Assembly: GCA_031422555.1 (NCBI GenBank)
Contig: JANPLZ010000143.1
Span: forward strand, 1-48,482
Direction: 5' to 3'
Source of the DNA: JANNAT01 sp031422555
Lineage (GTDB): Bacteria; Pseudomonadota; Alphaproteobacteria; Rhodobacterales; Rhodobacteraceae
Length of the DNA stretch: 48,482 nt
Positions within the stretch are counted from its first letter, which is position 1. Each line of letters starts with the position of its first letter. Positions 1 to 7,415 of this stretch are shown in pieces. The notes below the pieces were generated by a model that was given only the letters and a program-made list of their open reading frames with translations, ran no database searches and was not told where the DNA came from. The translations under genes and the position numbers were made by a program.

Positions 1-678
1 TGCCCATTTAGGGAAGCAATACCGTTACAACCGATAGGAATGTCATTCAAAGCCCCATTTGGCAAGAGTTTTCCACAGGGCAGGCTTTGTGGGCAATTGT
101 GTTGACGCTACCAGATAGGGTGTGCGGCGCAAGATGCACGGGAATTTAACCACCGGCCAGCGATAAGCCTTTGATTATCGGGCGATAGGTTGCGGGCAGG
201 CGTTTGGCCCGTTGCCCGGCATTCAGCGCGGCCCCTCGTCGCCGGGATCACGTCCACACGCCTTTGGCGAACATGATGCCGAACGATGCACTGGGGCGGC
301 GATGGATTGATTCGGTGCAGGCTCGGCTCATCTAAACCCCGCCGCGGGCGGCCGGGTGTCGATCGGCTGAACAGGCAGAGCAATCAAACACGTCGGTATT
401 GCGCAAAATAGAAATATTTTGATCATTACGGAAAAGCTGGCATTCGGCCACACGACAGCCGCAAACCTGATGCCAAGCGGCGCAACACCGATAGCCCAGC
501 CGAGGTTAGGGGCAGACATCGCACAGATTGCCGTTAATCGGCTGAAAACAAACCACCGCCGGGCCCGCAGCAAAGGTCACGTCCCTTGCACAGCGCGTCA
601 CCTCTGCCGCCAATGCACTGGCGGCGTCAAGGCGCGCGATGGGGCAACGCCAATTGAGTTTTACATCGTGTGCCCTAG
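1..678. other. Region without a supportable gene
   Basis: No reading frame here has a convincing ribosome binding site, a recognisable domain and plausible composition together. The best candidate is a minus-strand frame at about 328-573 with a hydrophobic middle, but it has no homology I can recognise. A plus-strand frame starting at 419 runs through the intrinsic terminator at 679-711 and into the antisense of the DUF1328 gene, so it is unlikely to be real. I see no GGAAC/CGTT promoter. It may be non-coding or the remains of a decayed gene. Confidence 0.4.
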
Positions 679-711
679 AAAAAAGGCCGCAGGCATATCA
701 CCTGCGGCCTT
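679..711 (-). terminator. Intrinsic terminator of the DUF1328 gene
   Basis: A perfect 11-bp inverted repeat (AAGGCCGCAGG at 683-693, CCTGCGGCCTT at 701-711) encloses a 7-nt loop. On the minus strand it is followed by a run of six U (684-679). It lies 27 bp downstream of the DUF1328 stop codon and is oriented to end that transcript. Confidence 0.85.
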
Positions 712-737
712 GAACTGCGATGTCGGCCGCGAGCCTG

Positions 738-911
738 TCAAAGCGGCGGACGACCACGCAGAGCGCGTGCGATCATCGCCACGATAAACAGGACGATGAA
801 CACCAAAAACAGAATTTGTGCGATGCCCGCCGACGTGCCTGCAATACCGCTAAAACCAAGGGCGGCAGCGATCAGCGCGATGACGAGGAATGTAACTGCC
901 CAACCAAGCAT
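738..911 (-). CDS. DUF1328 small membrane protein (YtjA family)
   Basis: This is a 57-residue protein, shorter than many ORF cut-offs. It has two hydrophobic helices separated by a short Gly/Ser/Thr turn: the N-terminal helix follows MLGWAVTFLVIALIAAALGF, and the second spans about residues 31-48 and ends in a basic tail RALRGRPPL. This is the usual DUF1328 layout, and the family is normally annotated as inner-membrane proteins of unknown function. The start at 911 is supported by an AAAGGA element a few bases upstream. A GGAAC-N16-CGTT promoter lies about 50 bp upstream (962-986) and a strong terminator follows, so it is probably a monocistronic EcfG-regulated gene. The family call is from sequence pattern; the stress role is inferred from the promoter. 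Confidence 0.88.
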   Translation of the reverse strand: MLGWAVTFLVIALIAAALGFSGIAGTSAGIAQILFLVFIVLFIVAMIARALRGRPPL

Positions 912-961
912 GGGGTTTTCCTTTTGTTGCGATGTGCGGCGGAAGTTGCCACTGCCAGATC

Positions 962-986
962 AACGCCAATCTGCAGGCATGGTTCC
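962..986 (-). promoter_or_regulatory. EcfG-type promoter of the DUF1328 gene
   Basis: On the minus strand the sequence reads GGAAC (986-982), a 16-nt spacer, then CGTT (965-962). This matches the alphaproteobacterial EcfG consensus. The -10 end lies 50 bp from the ATG at 911, which gives a short leader containing the AAAGGA ribosome binding site. Confidence 0.8.
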
Positions 987-1046
987 GTAAGTTAAGCGCA
1001 GATTGGGCAGTAAATGCAGGCAGCCAACTGGGGACCAAAATGCAAC

Positions 1047-1074
1047 ATCCCCGGCGCTGTGGCCGGGGATTTTT
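1047..1074. terminator. Hairpin terminator between csbD-family and DUF1328 genes
   Basis: A 9-bp perfect stem (ATCCCCGGC at 1047-1055, GCCGGGGAT at 1062-1070) has a 6-nt loop. The T-run (1070-1074) is on the plus strand, but the position directly after the csbD-family stop on the minus strand suggests it also ends that transcript and insulates the next promoter at 962-986. Confidence 0.6.
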
Positions 1075-1094
1075 CTATCAGACGGGCGCGGAAA

Positions 1095-1292
1095 TCAAAG
1101 GCCGCTCAGCCAGTCATCCACTTCCTTTTCAGCCACATCCCGCGCGCGGCCATAGCGTTTTTGCACAAGGCCAACCATTTCTTCGCGGCGACCCTTGATC
1201 TGGGTCCACTCATCGCCGGTAATCTCGCCCCATTTCGCTTGGGCGCGCCCGGTCATTTCTTTCCAGCTGCCTTCAACCGTATCCCAGTTCAT
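1095..1292 (-). CDS. CsbD family stress protein
   Basis: This is a 65-residue hydrophilic, charged protein matching the CsbD family: MNWDTVEGSWKEMTGR at the start, then a KWGEIT-D-W-I-GRREEMVG pattern and a final VAEKEVDDWL. CsbD proteins are small sigma-B/stress-induced proteins of unknown biochemical role, abundant in stationary or stressed cells. I chose the ATG at 1292 because AAAGGA lies just upstream; an in-frame start at 1370 would put the -35 and -10 elements inside the coding region. A GGAAC-N17-CGTT promoter ends 37 bp upstream, which makes this a likely direct EcfG target. A hairpin follows at 1047-1074. Confidence 0.92.
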   Translation of the reverse strand: MNWDTVEGSWKEMTGRAQAKWGEITGDEWTQIKGRREEMVGLVQKRYGRARDVAEKEVDDWLSGL

Positions 1293-1328
1293 CGCAGTAT
1301 CCTTTCTGATTGGTTTACCTGTCCAATC

Positions 1329-1354
1329 AACGCAACTTGCAGTGGCAAGGTTCC
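1329..1354 (-). promoter_or_regulatory. EcfG-type promoter of the csbD-family gene
   Basis: The minus strand carries GGAAC (1354-1350), a 17-nt spacer and CGTT (1332-1329), an exact match to the EcfG consensus. It is placed to give a leader of about 30 nt before the ATG at 1292. Confidence 0.87.
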
Positions 1355-1405
1355 CACGTGGCCGGGCCATTTGCGGATTTGCGGGCAGACTACGGACGTG
1401 TCGGT

Positions 1406-3172
1406 TTATGCCGCATCGTCCGGCGGCTCGGACGGCGGCACCACGCTCAGCGGAAACTCTAGCCGCACGGTATAGTGATCGCCCACTGGCCCCACCGTCA
1501 GCTTGCCCAAAAGCTGTGATGCAAACGCCGTCAGCAGTTGCCGCCCAAGGCCGGTGCTTTCAAAGCTGGTGGCCGCCAATGCGCCATCGCCGTCGGTCAG
1601 CGGGTTCGACACTTCCAACGTTGCGCTGTCCTCTGCGGTGCGACGCAAACTGACCGAAAGGCTGGCCGTGCCACGCGATGCCATACCGCCGTGTTTCAAT
1701 GCGTTGGTCAGCGCTTCGGTCAGAATCAGCGATAACGGAACGGCTTGATCAGGGGTAAGCTGGATTGGGTCAAAAGCTGTTTTGGTTTCGATCATCCGAT
1801 CCGCTGACGTGCTCATCCGCAGCACTTGGGCCACGATTGACGCCAGCAACTCGTCGGCCTGCACATTGGTCAAACCGCTGGTCTGATAAAGCTCGCGGTG
1901 AACGGTGGCGAGACTCATCACCCGTTCATGCAGGTTTTTCAACAAGGCCCGGGTCTCGGGGTTGACCGATTTGCGGATTTGCAGGTTCATGATGGACGCG
2001 ATCAGTTGCAGGTTGTTTTTCACCCGGTGATGCACTTCGCGCAGCAAAACCTCTTTTTGGTGCATGGAATCCTGCATCGCCGCCGCATCATGCAGAACCG
2101 AGAGCATCATCCGTTCATAGGCGGCGCCGACGTCGCGCAATTCATTCGGGGCGGCAGACAAGTTGGGCGGGGCAACCAGACGGCTGCCACCGGCAAAGGC
2201 GGTAATTGACTGGCGCAACGCGCGCACATGCCGCAACACCTGACTTTCGGCCGCCAGATAGGCTACCACCATGCTGGCCAGCCACATCGTCAGCGGGAAC
2301 ACCCACAGCGGCAAAAAGCTGGCAAAAACCGAATTGGCCGCAATGGCTGCGGGCCAGGACCCCAGGACGTAAAGTTTGCCCGGCACAATCGCCATCACCG
2401 CAAACGTGCGGCTTTCGCCCGAAGCGATGGTATCGCGAAAAGTAATCGGTTTGGCACCGACAAAATCCACCAAAGGAAAGTTTGCGGGCACCGGTTCGGC
2501 CGACTTTGCAACCCCGGTGGTTGCCGTCAAAACTTTGCCTTCGCCGTTAAAGGTGATCAGTGAAATCGGCACTGTCCGGCTGGCGTCACGCGGGGCAGGC
2601 ATGACCGCGCGCAGTTCCAGTAACCGATGCGGCAGTGACAGGGTAACAAATCCAATCAGTTGGCCGGCTGCATTGCTTACCGGATGCGAAAAGATCAGCA
2701 CCGATTCGCCACTGATCGGGCCGTCGGGATTGACCGACATTTGTGGCACCGGGTCTTGCAGCAGCTCTAGAAAAACCTCGTTGCGGGCAAAGTCATAGGG
2801 CGCGCCAGCCGAGCCGCAGGTCATCTTGCCAGTCAATGGAATAAAGCCTGCAAAGCTGAAGTTGGTCTCGGCGCGGGCGACTTGCTTTAGCGTCTCGGTG
2901 CAGGATGCTAGATTGTCCAATTGCGGCAAGATCGATACGGCAAGGGCTGCGGCGACGCCGCGCGCGCGGCTGATCGCATCAATCTGATAGGTGGCCGCCA
3001 GCAGGGTTTCGCCAAACAGCGCCGATTCCCAGCGTGCTTGCGATTCATTTTCAAAGTTTTGCGCTTGATTATAGGATAGCAATGCCAGCGGCATCAGGGC
3101 GATGCCAAAGGCAGCCATCAACCGAAACCCAAGCCCACCCGACAACGGCCCGCGCAAGAAGTCAGGTTTCAT
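1406..3172 (-). CDS. Membrane sensor histidine kinase (HisKA_2 type) of the general stress response
   Basis: This 588-residue kinase has a first membrane helix (about residues 16-34), an extracytoplasmic sensor region of about 250 residues containing a Cys pair, and a second membrane helix near residues 285-310. A linker follows, then an H-box with HHRVKNNLQ around residue 377 and an ATPase domain with an EALTNALKHG N-box near residue 480. The HHRVKNNLQ phosphoacceptor marks the HisKA_2 group, which includes PhyK/PhyP-like partners of PhyR. The ATG at 3172 overlaps the sigma factor stop as ATGA, so translation is probably coupled and the kinase belongs to the nepR-ecfG operon. It most likely controls phosphorylation of the PhyR encoded opposite. 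The sensed signal is unknown. Confidence 0.9.
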   Translation of the reverse strand: MKPDFLRGPLSGGLGFRLMAAFGIALMPLALLSYNQAQNFENESQARWESALFGETLLAATYQIDAISRARGVAAALAVSILPQLDNLASCTETLKQVARAETNFSFAGFIPLTGKMTCGSAGAPYDFARNEVFLELLQDPVPQMSVNPDGPISGESVLIFSHPVSNAAGQLIGFVTLSLPHRLLELRAVMPAPRDASRTVPISLITFNGEGKVLTATTGVAKSAEPVPANFPLVDFVGAKPITFRDTIASGESRTFAVMAIVPGKLYVLGSWPAAIAANSVFASFLPLWVFPLTMWLASMVVAYLAAESQVLRHVRALRQSITAFAGGSRLVAPPNLSAAPNELRDVGAAYERMMLSVLHDAAAMQDSMHQKEVLLREVHHRVKNNLQLIASIMNLQIRKSVNPETRALLKNLHERVMSLATVHRELYQTSGLTNVQADELLASIVAQVLRMSTSADRMIETKTAFDPIQLTPDQAVPLSLILTEALTNALKHGGMASRGTASLSVSLRRTAEDSATLEVSNPLTDGDGALAATSFESTGLGRQLLTAFASQLLGKLTVGPVGDHYTVRLEFPLSVVPPSEPPDDAA

Positions 3173-3726
3173 GCGACGGTAAGCCCCGATTGCGCCAAAG
3201 CGGCCAACGATGGGCCATCGGCCAACAACGGATTTCCAGTTGGCTTTGCCATGCCCATCAACTCGCACAGCCGCGTGCGCGCCCGGCTGGCCCGGCTTTT
3301 CGCGGTGCCGGTGGCAACGCCCATCATGTCGGCGGCCTCTTCATAGGAATAGCCATTCGCACCGACCAGCACCAAAACCTCGCGATGTTCAGCCGACAGT
3401 TGGTTGAAGGCGACCAGAAATTCGCTAAAGGCCAATTTGCCATCATGCTGCGGCAAGACCGAAAGGCTGGCCGCATAAATGCCATCAGGATCGGCGACTT
3501 CGCGTTTTACCTTGCGGCGACTGGAATAGAAGGTATTGCGCAAAATTGTAAACAGCCACGCCCGCAAATCAGTGCCAAGGGTGAATTTGTCGAAATTCGA
3601 CCAGGCCTTGACGATCGTATCTTGCACCAGATCGTCGGCGGCAGCGTGATTGCGGCTAAGAGACATCGCAAACGCGCGTAAATCGCGGATATAAAGGGCA
3701 ATGTCGTCACGCGGATCGGCTGTCAC
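3169..3726 (-). CDS. ecfG: ECF sigma factor EcfG (general stress response)
   Basis: This 185-residue ECF sigma factor has a region 2 containing DLVQDTIVKAW and a region 4 helix-turn-helix around NGYSYEEAADMMGVATGTAKS. Its place directly after nepR and next to phyR identifies it as the EcfG-type sigma factor of the alphaproteobacterial general stress response, which recognises GGAAC/CGTT promoters. Several such promoters occur in this window. Translation starts at GTG (3726), overlapping the nepR stop as GTGA, with a GGGA element upstream. When PhyR is phosphorylated it binds NepR and frees this sigma factor to bind core RNA polymerase. Because the nepR promoter itself matches the consensus, the operon should be self-amplifying. 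Confidence 0.95.
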   Translation of the reverse strand: MTADPRDDIALYIRDLRAFAMSLSRNHAAADDLVQDTIVKAWSNFDKFTLGTDLRAWLFTILRNTFYSSRRKVKREVADPDGIYAASLSVLPQHDGKLAFSEFLVAFNQLSAEHREVLVLVGANGYSYEEAADMMGVATGTAKSRASRARTRLCELMGMAKPTGNPLLADGPSLAALAQSGLTVA

Positions 3727-3917
3727 GTCTTCCCTTCTTTCTCGCGCAGTTTTGCCAATAATTCGGTGAAGCGGTCCGGCACCGCTTCGGAAAGCGCTGC
3801 CTGATAGGCGCGTTTCAAATTTTCCTCGATCTCGGGCGGCATAGCCATGCGGCCCCGGGTCGAACGTGTTTGCCCAGCGGTTGAGCGATCGGTATCGTCA
3901 TTTTTTTTAATCGACAT
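3723..3917 (-). CDS. nepR: Anti-sigma factor NepR
   Basis: This 64-residue protein has a basic, disordered N-terminus and a conserved helical core: MPPEIEENLKRAYQ, then a short linker and VPDRFTELLAKLRE. This is the two-helix NepR signature that binds either EcfG or the sigma-like domain of phosphorylated PhyR. The ATG at 3917 is preferred over an in-frame start at 3974, because the promoter -10 (3967-3964) lies downstream of 3974 and the transcript could not include that start. An AGG element lies just upstream of 3917. It overlaps ecfG by 4 bp, consistent with matched expression of anti-sigma and sigma factor. Confidence 0.93.
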   Translation of the reverse strand: MSIKKNDDTDRSTAGQTRSTRGRMAMPPEIEENLKRAYQAALSEAVPDRFTELLAKLREKEGKT

Positions 3918-3956
3918 GTCACCTGACACTTTTTTGGCCTTTGATCGCGTATCTAT

Positions 3957-3982
3957 GGAACTTAACGCAAGCACAGGGCGTT
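3957..3982 (+). promoter_or_regulatory. EcfG promoter of phyR (interleaved with the nepR promoter)
   Basis: The plus strand reads GGAAC (3957-3961), a 17-nt spacer, then CGTT (3979-3982), an exact EcfG consensus. The phyR ATG lies 35 bp further on at 4017. Its -10 lies within the spacer of the opposing promoter. Confidence 0.9.
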
Positions 3983-3989
3983 GGGTTCC
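3964..3989 (-). promoter_or_regulatory. EcfG promoter of the nepR-ecfG-kinase operon
   Basis: The minus strand reads GGAAC (3989-3985), a 17-nt spacer, then CGTT (3967-3964). It overlaps the phyR promoter almost completely. The two together form an imperfect dyad (arms 3957-3967 and 3979-3989, 9 of 11 positions matching). Confidence 0.9.
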
Positions 3990-4016
3990 CTACAATGGGA
4001 AAAAATAGGGACGTTA

Positions 4017-4829
4017 ATGATGATAGTGCAAAATGACACCAGTGTTGGCAATATCGTGGCCAAGAACCTGCCCTTTCTGCGGCGCTATGGCCGTGCCCTG
4101 ACCGGCAGTCAAGCCAGCGGTGACAGGTTTGCCGCCGCCACGCTAGAGATCGTTCTGCAAGACATTGCGGTCATTGCCGCCGCTGCCGATCCGCGCGCGG
4201 CGTTGTTTCATGCGTTTCATGTTGTGTGGAAAAGTGCTGGCGGTCCGGTCGGGGAACCCGACAACCCGCTAAGTGCGCGTGCGCAGGATCATATGGCGCA
4301 ACTGACCCCCAATGCGCGTGAGGCGTTGCTATTGCATGTGATCGAAGGCTTTACCATCGAACAGATTGCCGAAATATTGCAGCTTGATGGTGAAAATGTC
4401 GCGTCCCTGATTGGCGTTGCGATCACTGAAATGGAAGCGTCGGTTGCCGGGGCGGTTCTGGTGATCGAAGATGAGGCGATCATTGCCATGGACATCGTCG
4501 ACATCGTGCGCGGGCTGGGCCACCGGGTGACCGGCACCGCCCCCACGCATCGGGATGCCGTTGCATTGGCGCGACGGGATCGGCCCGATCTGATTTTGGC
4601 CGATATCCAGCTGGCCGACAAATCGTCGGGCATCGAAGCGGTGAATGAGATTTTGGCCGATTTTCCGCAAACGCCGGTGATTTTCATCACGGCCTTTCCG
4701 GAACGCATGCTGTCTGGCGTGCGTCCCGAACCGGCTTTTGTTATCACTAAACCCTTTACCGAAGAGCAGTTGCGATCTTCGGTAGGGCAGGCGATGTTTT
4801 TTGCGTCAACCGAAACGCTGTCGAAGTGA
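4017..4829 (+). CDS. phyR: General stress response regulator PhyR
   Basis: This 270-residue protein has an N-terminal ECF-sigma-like domain (about residues 1-140, including the TPNAREALLLHVIEGFTIEQ region-4-like segment) and a C-terminal receiver domain (about 145-262). The receiver shows the acidic pocket in LVIEDEA, the phosphoacceptor Asp at about residue 196 in LILADIQLADKSSG, the PhyR-typical FITAFPERML segment and the Lys of TKPF at about 245. Phosphorylation lets the sigma-like domain capture NepR and release EcfG. ATG codons at 4017 and 4020 are both possible; an AGGG element at 4007-4010 favours 4017. Transcription is probably from the overlapping EcfG promoter. Its 3' end overlaps a convergent gene by 24 bp. 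Confidence 0.96.
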   Translation: MMIVQNDTSVGNIVAKNLPFLRRYGRALTGSQASGDRFAAATLEIVLQDIAVIAAAADPRAALFHAFHVVWKSAGGPVGEPDNPLSARAQDHMAQLTPNAREALLLHVIEGFTIEQIAEILQLDGENVASLIGVAITEMEASVAGAVLVIEDEAIIAMDIVDIVRGLGHRVTGTAPTHRDAVALARRDRPDLILADIQLADKSSGIEAVNEILADFPQTPVIFITAFPERMLSGVRPEPAFVITKPFTEEQLRSSVGQAMFFASTETLSK

Positions 4830-5237
4830 TGGGGCGTCGGTGACGTTTGACATCGCCCAGCACGGCCGCCCCGCTGGGGCGCGTGCCGGCTTTGGGGGCT
4901 TCAGCTGCGTCAACAGCTCGGCGATTGTTTCTGGTGAAAACGGTCTCTCCAGCACGATCAGCGCCTTTCTTGCGATATCGGCGGCATGGCCCATGAACAC
5001 GCACACTGTGCCACGCGCCGCCAGCGCCTTGCCAAGATCGGTGGTGGCAAAACCTGTTGGATCGGCATGTATGAACGCAAACTCGACCAAAGCCTTGTCC
5101 GCCAAGACGGCCAGCGCCTGTTTCTGGGTCACCGCAGTCAGCACAATGGCCGCCGCATCATAGTCCTGCACGCTCAGCGCAAGGTCAGTGGCGATCAGTT
5201 CGATAGGTTCGACGATAAGATATGTTGGGGATGTCAT
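4806..5237 (-). CDS. Degenerate receiver-like protein
   Basis: This 143-residue protein looks like a single receiver fold that has lost its chemistry. The strand-1 acidic pair is replaced by VEP, a possible phosphoacceptor sits in FAFIHADPTG, the strand-4 region reads VCVFMGHAAD, and the conserved Lys-Pro is changed to Arg in LERPFS. A Pro/Arg-rich tail follows. The ATG at 5237 has a GGAG element upstream, while a longer in-frame start at 5294 has none. Its last 24 bp overlap the 3' end of phyR on the opposite strand, so the two messages could pair. Its position suggests a link to stress signalling, but the function is unknown; the receiver call is by pattern only. Confidence 0.7.
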   Translation of the reverse strand: MTSPTYLIVEPIELIATDLALSVQDYDAAAIVLTAVTQKQALAVLADKALVEFAFIHADPTGFATTDLGKALAARGTVCVFMGHAADIARKALIVLERPFSPETIAELLTQLKPPKPARAPAGRPCWAMSNVTDAPSLRQRFG

Positions 5238-5329
5238 GACAGGCTCCGCAAGCTGATGTGGGTGCTGCATGCCATGCCTAAAGAGACCGCACATTAATCT
5301 GTGACATAGGAAATAGAAGGAATTTTGTG

Positions 5330-6061
5330 ATGCATGGCACCGATTGCGCAGATTGCCCGTTGCGGGCGATGCCGCTTTTCATTCCCTTAACTCCGGAAGA
5401 GCTGGCTTATATGCGCCAGTTCAAGCTGCGCGAAGAGGTGTTTCGCCGCAATGACGTGATCCTGCACGAGGCCGTGCGATCGCCGATGCTTTACACGGTG
5501 TTTTCGGGCATGGGCACAAGGTCGGTGTTGCTGGAAGATGGCCGCAGGCAGGTGATAAACTTTGTTTTCCCGGGCGATTTCATCGGGTTACAGTCAAGCC
5601 TGATGGGAGAGATGAAGCACACGGTGACAGCAACGTCTGATGTAACCTTGTGCGTTTTTGATCGGGGCCGGCTGTGGGATATGTTTCGCAACCACGCATC
5701 GCGGGCTTATGATCTGACTTGGATCGCCGCTGTGGAAGAACATTTTCTGGGCGAGACCATCGCCACCCTTGGCCAGCGGGATGCGTCCGAGCGGATGGCG
5801 TGGGCGTTTTTGCGGATCTGGCGGCGGCTTTCCGCCGTTGGGTTGTTGCGCGACGGGTCAGTGCCCTTGCCGTTTCGTCAGCAAGATATCGCCGACGCGC
5901 TTGGCCTGTCGTTGGTGCATACCAATAAGACGGTGGCCAGATTGCGCAGCCTTGGGCTGGCTCAATGGCAAAACGGGCGGCTTAGCATCGCCAGCACCGC
6001 CCGGCTTGCTGCGGCGGCAGGGGTATCGGACGAATACGAACAAAAGCGCCCGATCCTGTAA
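5330..6061 (+). CDS. Crp/Fnr family transcriptional regulator
   Basis: The protein is 243 residues from ATG 5330; GTG 5327 is an equally placed alternative, with AGAAGG at 5315-5320. It has a cyclic-nucleotide-binding-type beta-roll (about residues 25-120), a long dimer helix and a C-terminal winged helix-turn-helix with RQQDIADALGLSLVHTNKTV. The N-terminus carries a Cys pair in DCADCPLR, but not the four-cysteine set of a true oxygen-sensing Fnr, so an iron-sulfur cluster is not assured. The canonical cAMP-binding residues are not evident. Similar proteins often lie beside stress and oxygen-response genes in Rhodobacteraceae. A stable hairpin follows at 6084-6108. Confidence 0.9.
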   Translation: MHGTDCADCPLRAMPLFIPLTPEELAYMRQFKLREEVFRRNDVILHEAVRSPMLYTVFSGMGTRSVLLEDGRRQVINFVFPGDFIGLQSSLMGEMKHTVTATSDVTLCVFDRGRLWDMFRNHASRAYDLTWIAAVEEHFLGETIATLGQRDASERMAWAFLRIWRRLSAVGLLRDGSVPLPFRQQDIADALGLSLVHTNKTVARLRSLGLAQWQNGRLSIASTARLAAAAGVSDEYEQKRPIL

Positions 6062-6083
6062 CGCCCGATCCCGTTTCGGTGGC

Positions 6084-6108
6084 GCGGGCAGGGCAGGGCG
6101 CTGCCCGC
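6084..6108. terminator. GC-rich hairpin between convergent genes
   Basis: The arms GCGGGCAG (6084-6091) and CTGCCCGC (6101-6108) form a perfect 8-bp stem with a 9-nt loop, between the Crp/Fnr gene and the convergent DUF3618-like gene. There is no U-run, so this is only a probable terminator. Confidence 0.4.
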
Positions 6109-6124
6109 CGCTGCCGCCGCCAAT

Positions 6125-7018
6125 TCAGATCGACCGCTGTTTCGCCCACGCAGTGGCGGGCTTGGAGGGTGAAACCGGGTCGGCCAACAGCGACACAGCC
6201 AGTTGCTGCACTGATTGCGCCAGCCGCTGGCGTTCCATCCGCAGCGCCCTGCTGACCGCGTCAACCAAATGATCGCGCGGCCCTCCCAAGGCATCGTTTT
6301 CCGCGCCCGATTGCGGCAACAGTGCAGCAATGGTTGCGCCTGCGGTTGCCAAGGCCACGCCGATGGTCAGCGCGGCAAATGTGCCTGCATTCCGGGACGG
6401 CACATGGGCTGCATACGCATCCTCGCGGGCCGTCAGCGCCAGCGCGCGGGCCTCTGGCGACAGGTGGTCCATGCCGCGCGCCATGGCCCGACGCACATCG
6501 CGGGTCAGGGCCGCTATGATATCGGCGCGGTGCCCTTCCAAAGCGGCTGTCGGGGCGGTGTTTGTGCGCAGGGCTGTGTCGATCTGCGCCAGCAGCACGT
6601 TGGCGCGGCGGCGCAGCTGATCCGCCTCGGCAATCCACGCATCATCGGTTCCGGGCGTTTCGGTCAGGGTTTCGGTGACGGGGCCACCTTCATCTTCCCA
6701 GCGCGCCACGGCCTCGACATGGGTGCCGGGCAGGGGAATGGCGTTGGGCACCAAAGGCCCCCGCCGCCCAAGGATCAGCCAAGCCAATCCAACAGCCGTC
6801 AACGCCACGGCAATCGGATTGGCTCGGATCGCCTGATCAACCGCTTGCGTGTAAGGCACGCTGTTGGATTTAAGCAATGCAACCCCCCCCGACCAAAGCG
6901 CGTCCGGGGTGAATTTGGCCCCCAACGCCGTCAGTGATTGTGACAGGGCGGTGCGGTCGGCCTCAAGGCGGGCTTCGATCTGCGGGGCGGTTTCAGGGGC
7001 GAAGGTCTGATCTAACAT
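6125..7018 (-). CDS. DUF3618-like membrane protein
   Basis: This 297-residue protein begins with a helical DUF3618-like segment (IEARLEADRTALSQSLTAL, then a conserved-looking hydrophobic stretch). It has a membrane helix at about residues 69-86 (NPIAVALTAVGLAWLILG) and a second near residues 210-235 within an Ala/Thr-rich segment. DUF3618 proteins are cell-envelope proteins of unknown function, commonly co-encoded with DUF1469 and DUF883 proteins, as here. It overlaps the 3' end of the upstream DUF1469 gene by 26 bp, which supports co-transcription. It is longer than typical DUF3618 proteins because of the extra C-terminal region. Confidence 0.75.
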   Translation of the reverse strand: MLDQTFAPETAPQIEARLEADRTALSQSLTALGAKFTPDALWSGGVALLKSNSVPYTQAVDQAIRANPIAVALTAVGLAWLILGRRGPLVPNAIPLPGTHVEAVARWEDEGGPVTETLTETPGTDDAWIAEADQLRRRANVLLAQIDTALRTNTAPTAALEGHRADIIAALTRDVRRAMARGMDHLSPEARALALTAREDAYAAHVPSRNAGTFAALTIGVALATAGATIAALLPQSGAENDALGGPRDHLVDAVSRALRMERQRLAQSVQQLAVSLLADPVSPSKPATAWAKQRSI

Positions 7019-7415
7019 GCGGGGTCACCATGGATTTGAGGATTTCAGCATCTTGGCGCAAATTCGCAAAGCTGCGCTTTGGGGCAAGATTTGCGGCCGC
7101 CAGCAGTGGCAACGTGGCCCGGATGATGACAAACGCTGCCACCAACAGGCCAAGGCCAACGATCAGGCTGGCCCAGATCACCGACAAGCCCGCGGCCACC
7201 AAAGCAGCCACCGCCGCCGCCGCCAAAAGGTTCAGCGCAACAATGCCAAACACCGCCGCGAGGGCCAGCTTGGCCAAGGCAAAGGCGGCATCCTGCAGGC
7301 TGCGCTGTGCTTCGGCGCGGGCAAGGTTCAATTCGCCCTTGACCAGCCGGGTGATGCCAAAGATGACATCGCCCAGCAGGCCGGTGGTGCTGTCGTTGCC
7401 GGTATCGTTGGGCAT
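6993..7415 (-). CDS. Phage holin family / DUF1469 membrane protein
   Basis: This 140-residue protein has an amphipathic N-terminus (GITRLVKGELNLARAEAQ) and two closely spaced membrane helices at about residues 47-70 and 76-100, then a charged tail. This is the DUF1469 (actinobacterial holin superfamily III-like) arrangement; despite the family name these are usually housekeeping envelope proteins, not lytic holins. The ATG at 7415 overlaps the upstream stop as TGATG; a GTG three bases earlier is possible. It is the middle gene of a DUF883-DUF1469-DUF3618 operon. Confidence 0.85.
   Translation of the reverse strand: MPNDTGNDSTTGLLGDVIFGITRLVKGELNLARAEAQRSLQDAAFALAKLALAAVFGIVALNLLAAAAVAALVAAGLSVIWASLIVGLGLLVAAFVIIRATLPLLAAANLAPKRSFANLRQDAEILKSMVTPHVRSDLRP

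Noticed and set aside
328..573. Minus-strand frame of 81 codons with a hydrophobic middle
   Set aside because: No ribosome binding site or family resemblance; left as part of the gene-free region.
419..787. Plus-strand frame of 122 codons
   Set aside because: It runs through a strong terminator and antisense to the DUF1328 gene; no recognisable motif.
1014..1475. Plus-strand frame of 153 codons across csbD
   Set aside because: It is antisense to the csbD-family gene and the kinase 3' end; no supporting signals.
3918..3974. Longer NepR start at 3974
   Set aside because: It would lie upstream of the transcription start implied by the exact EcfG promoter.
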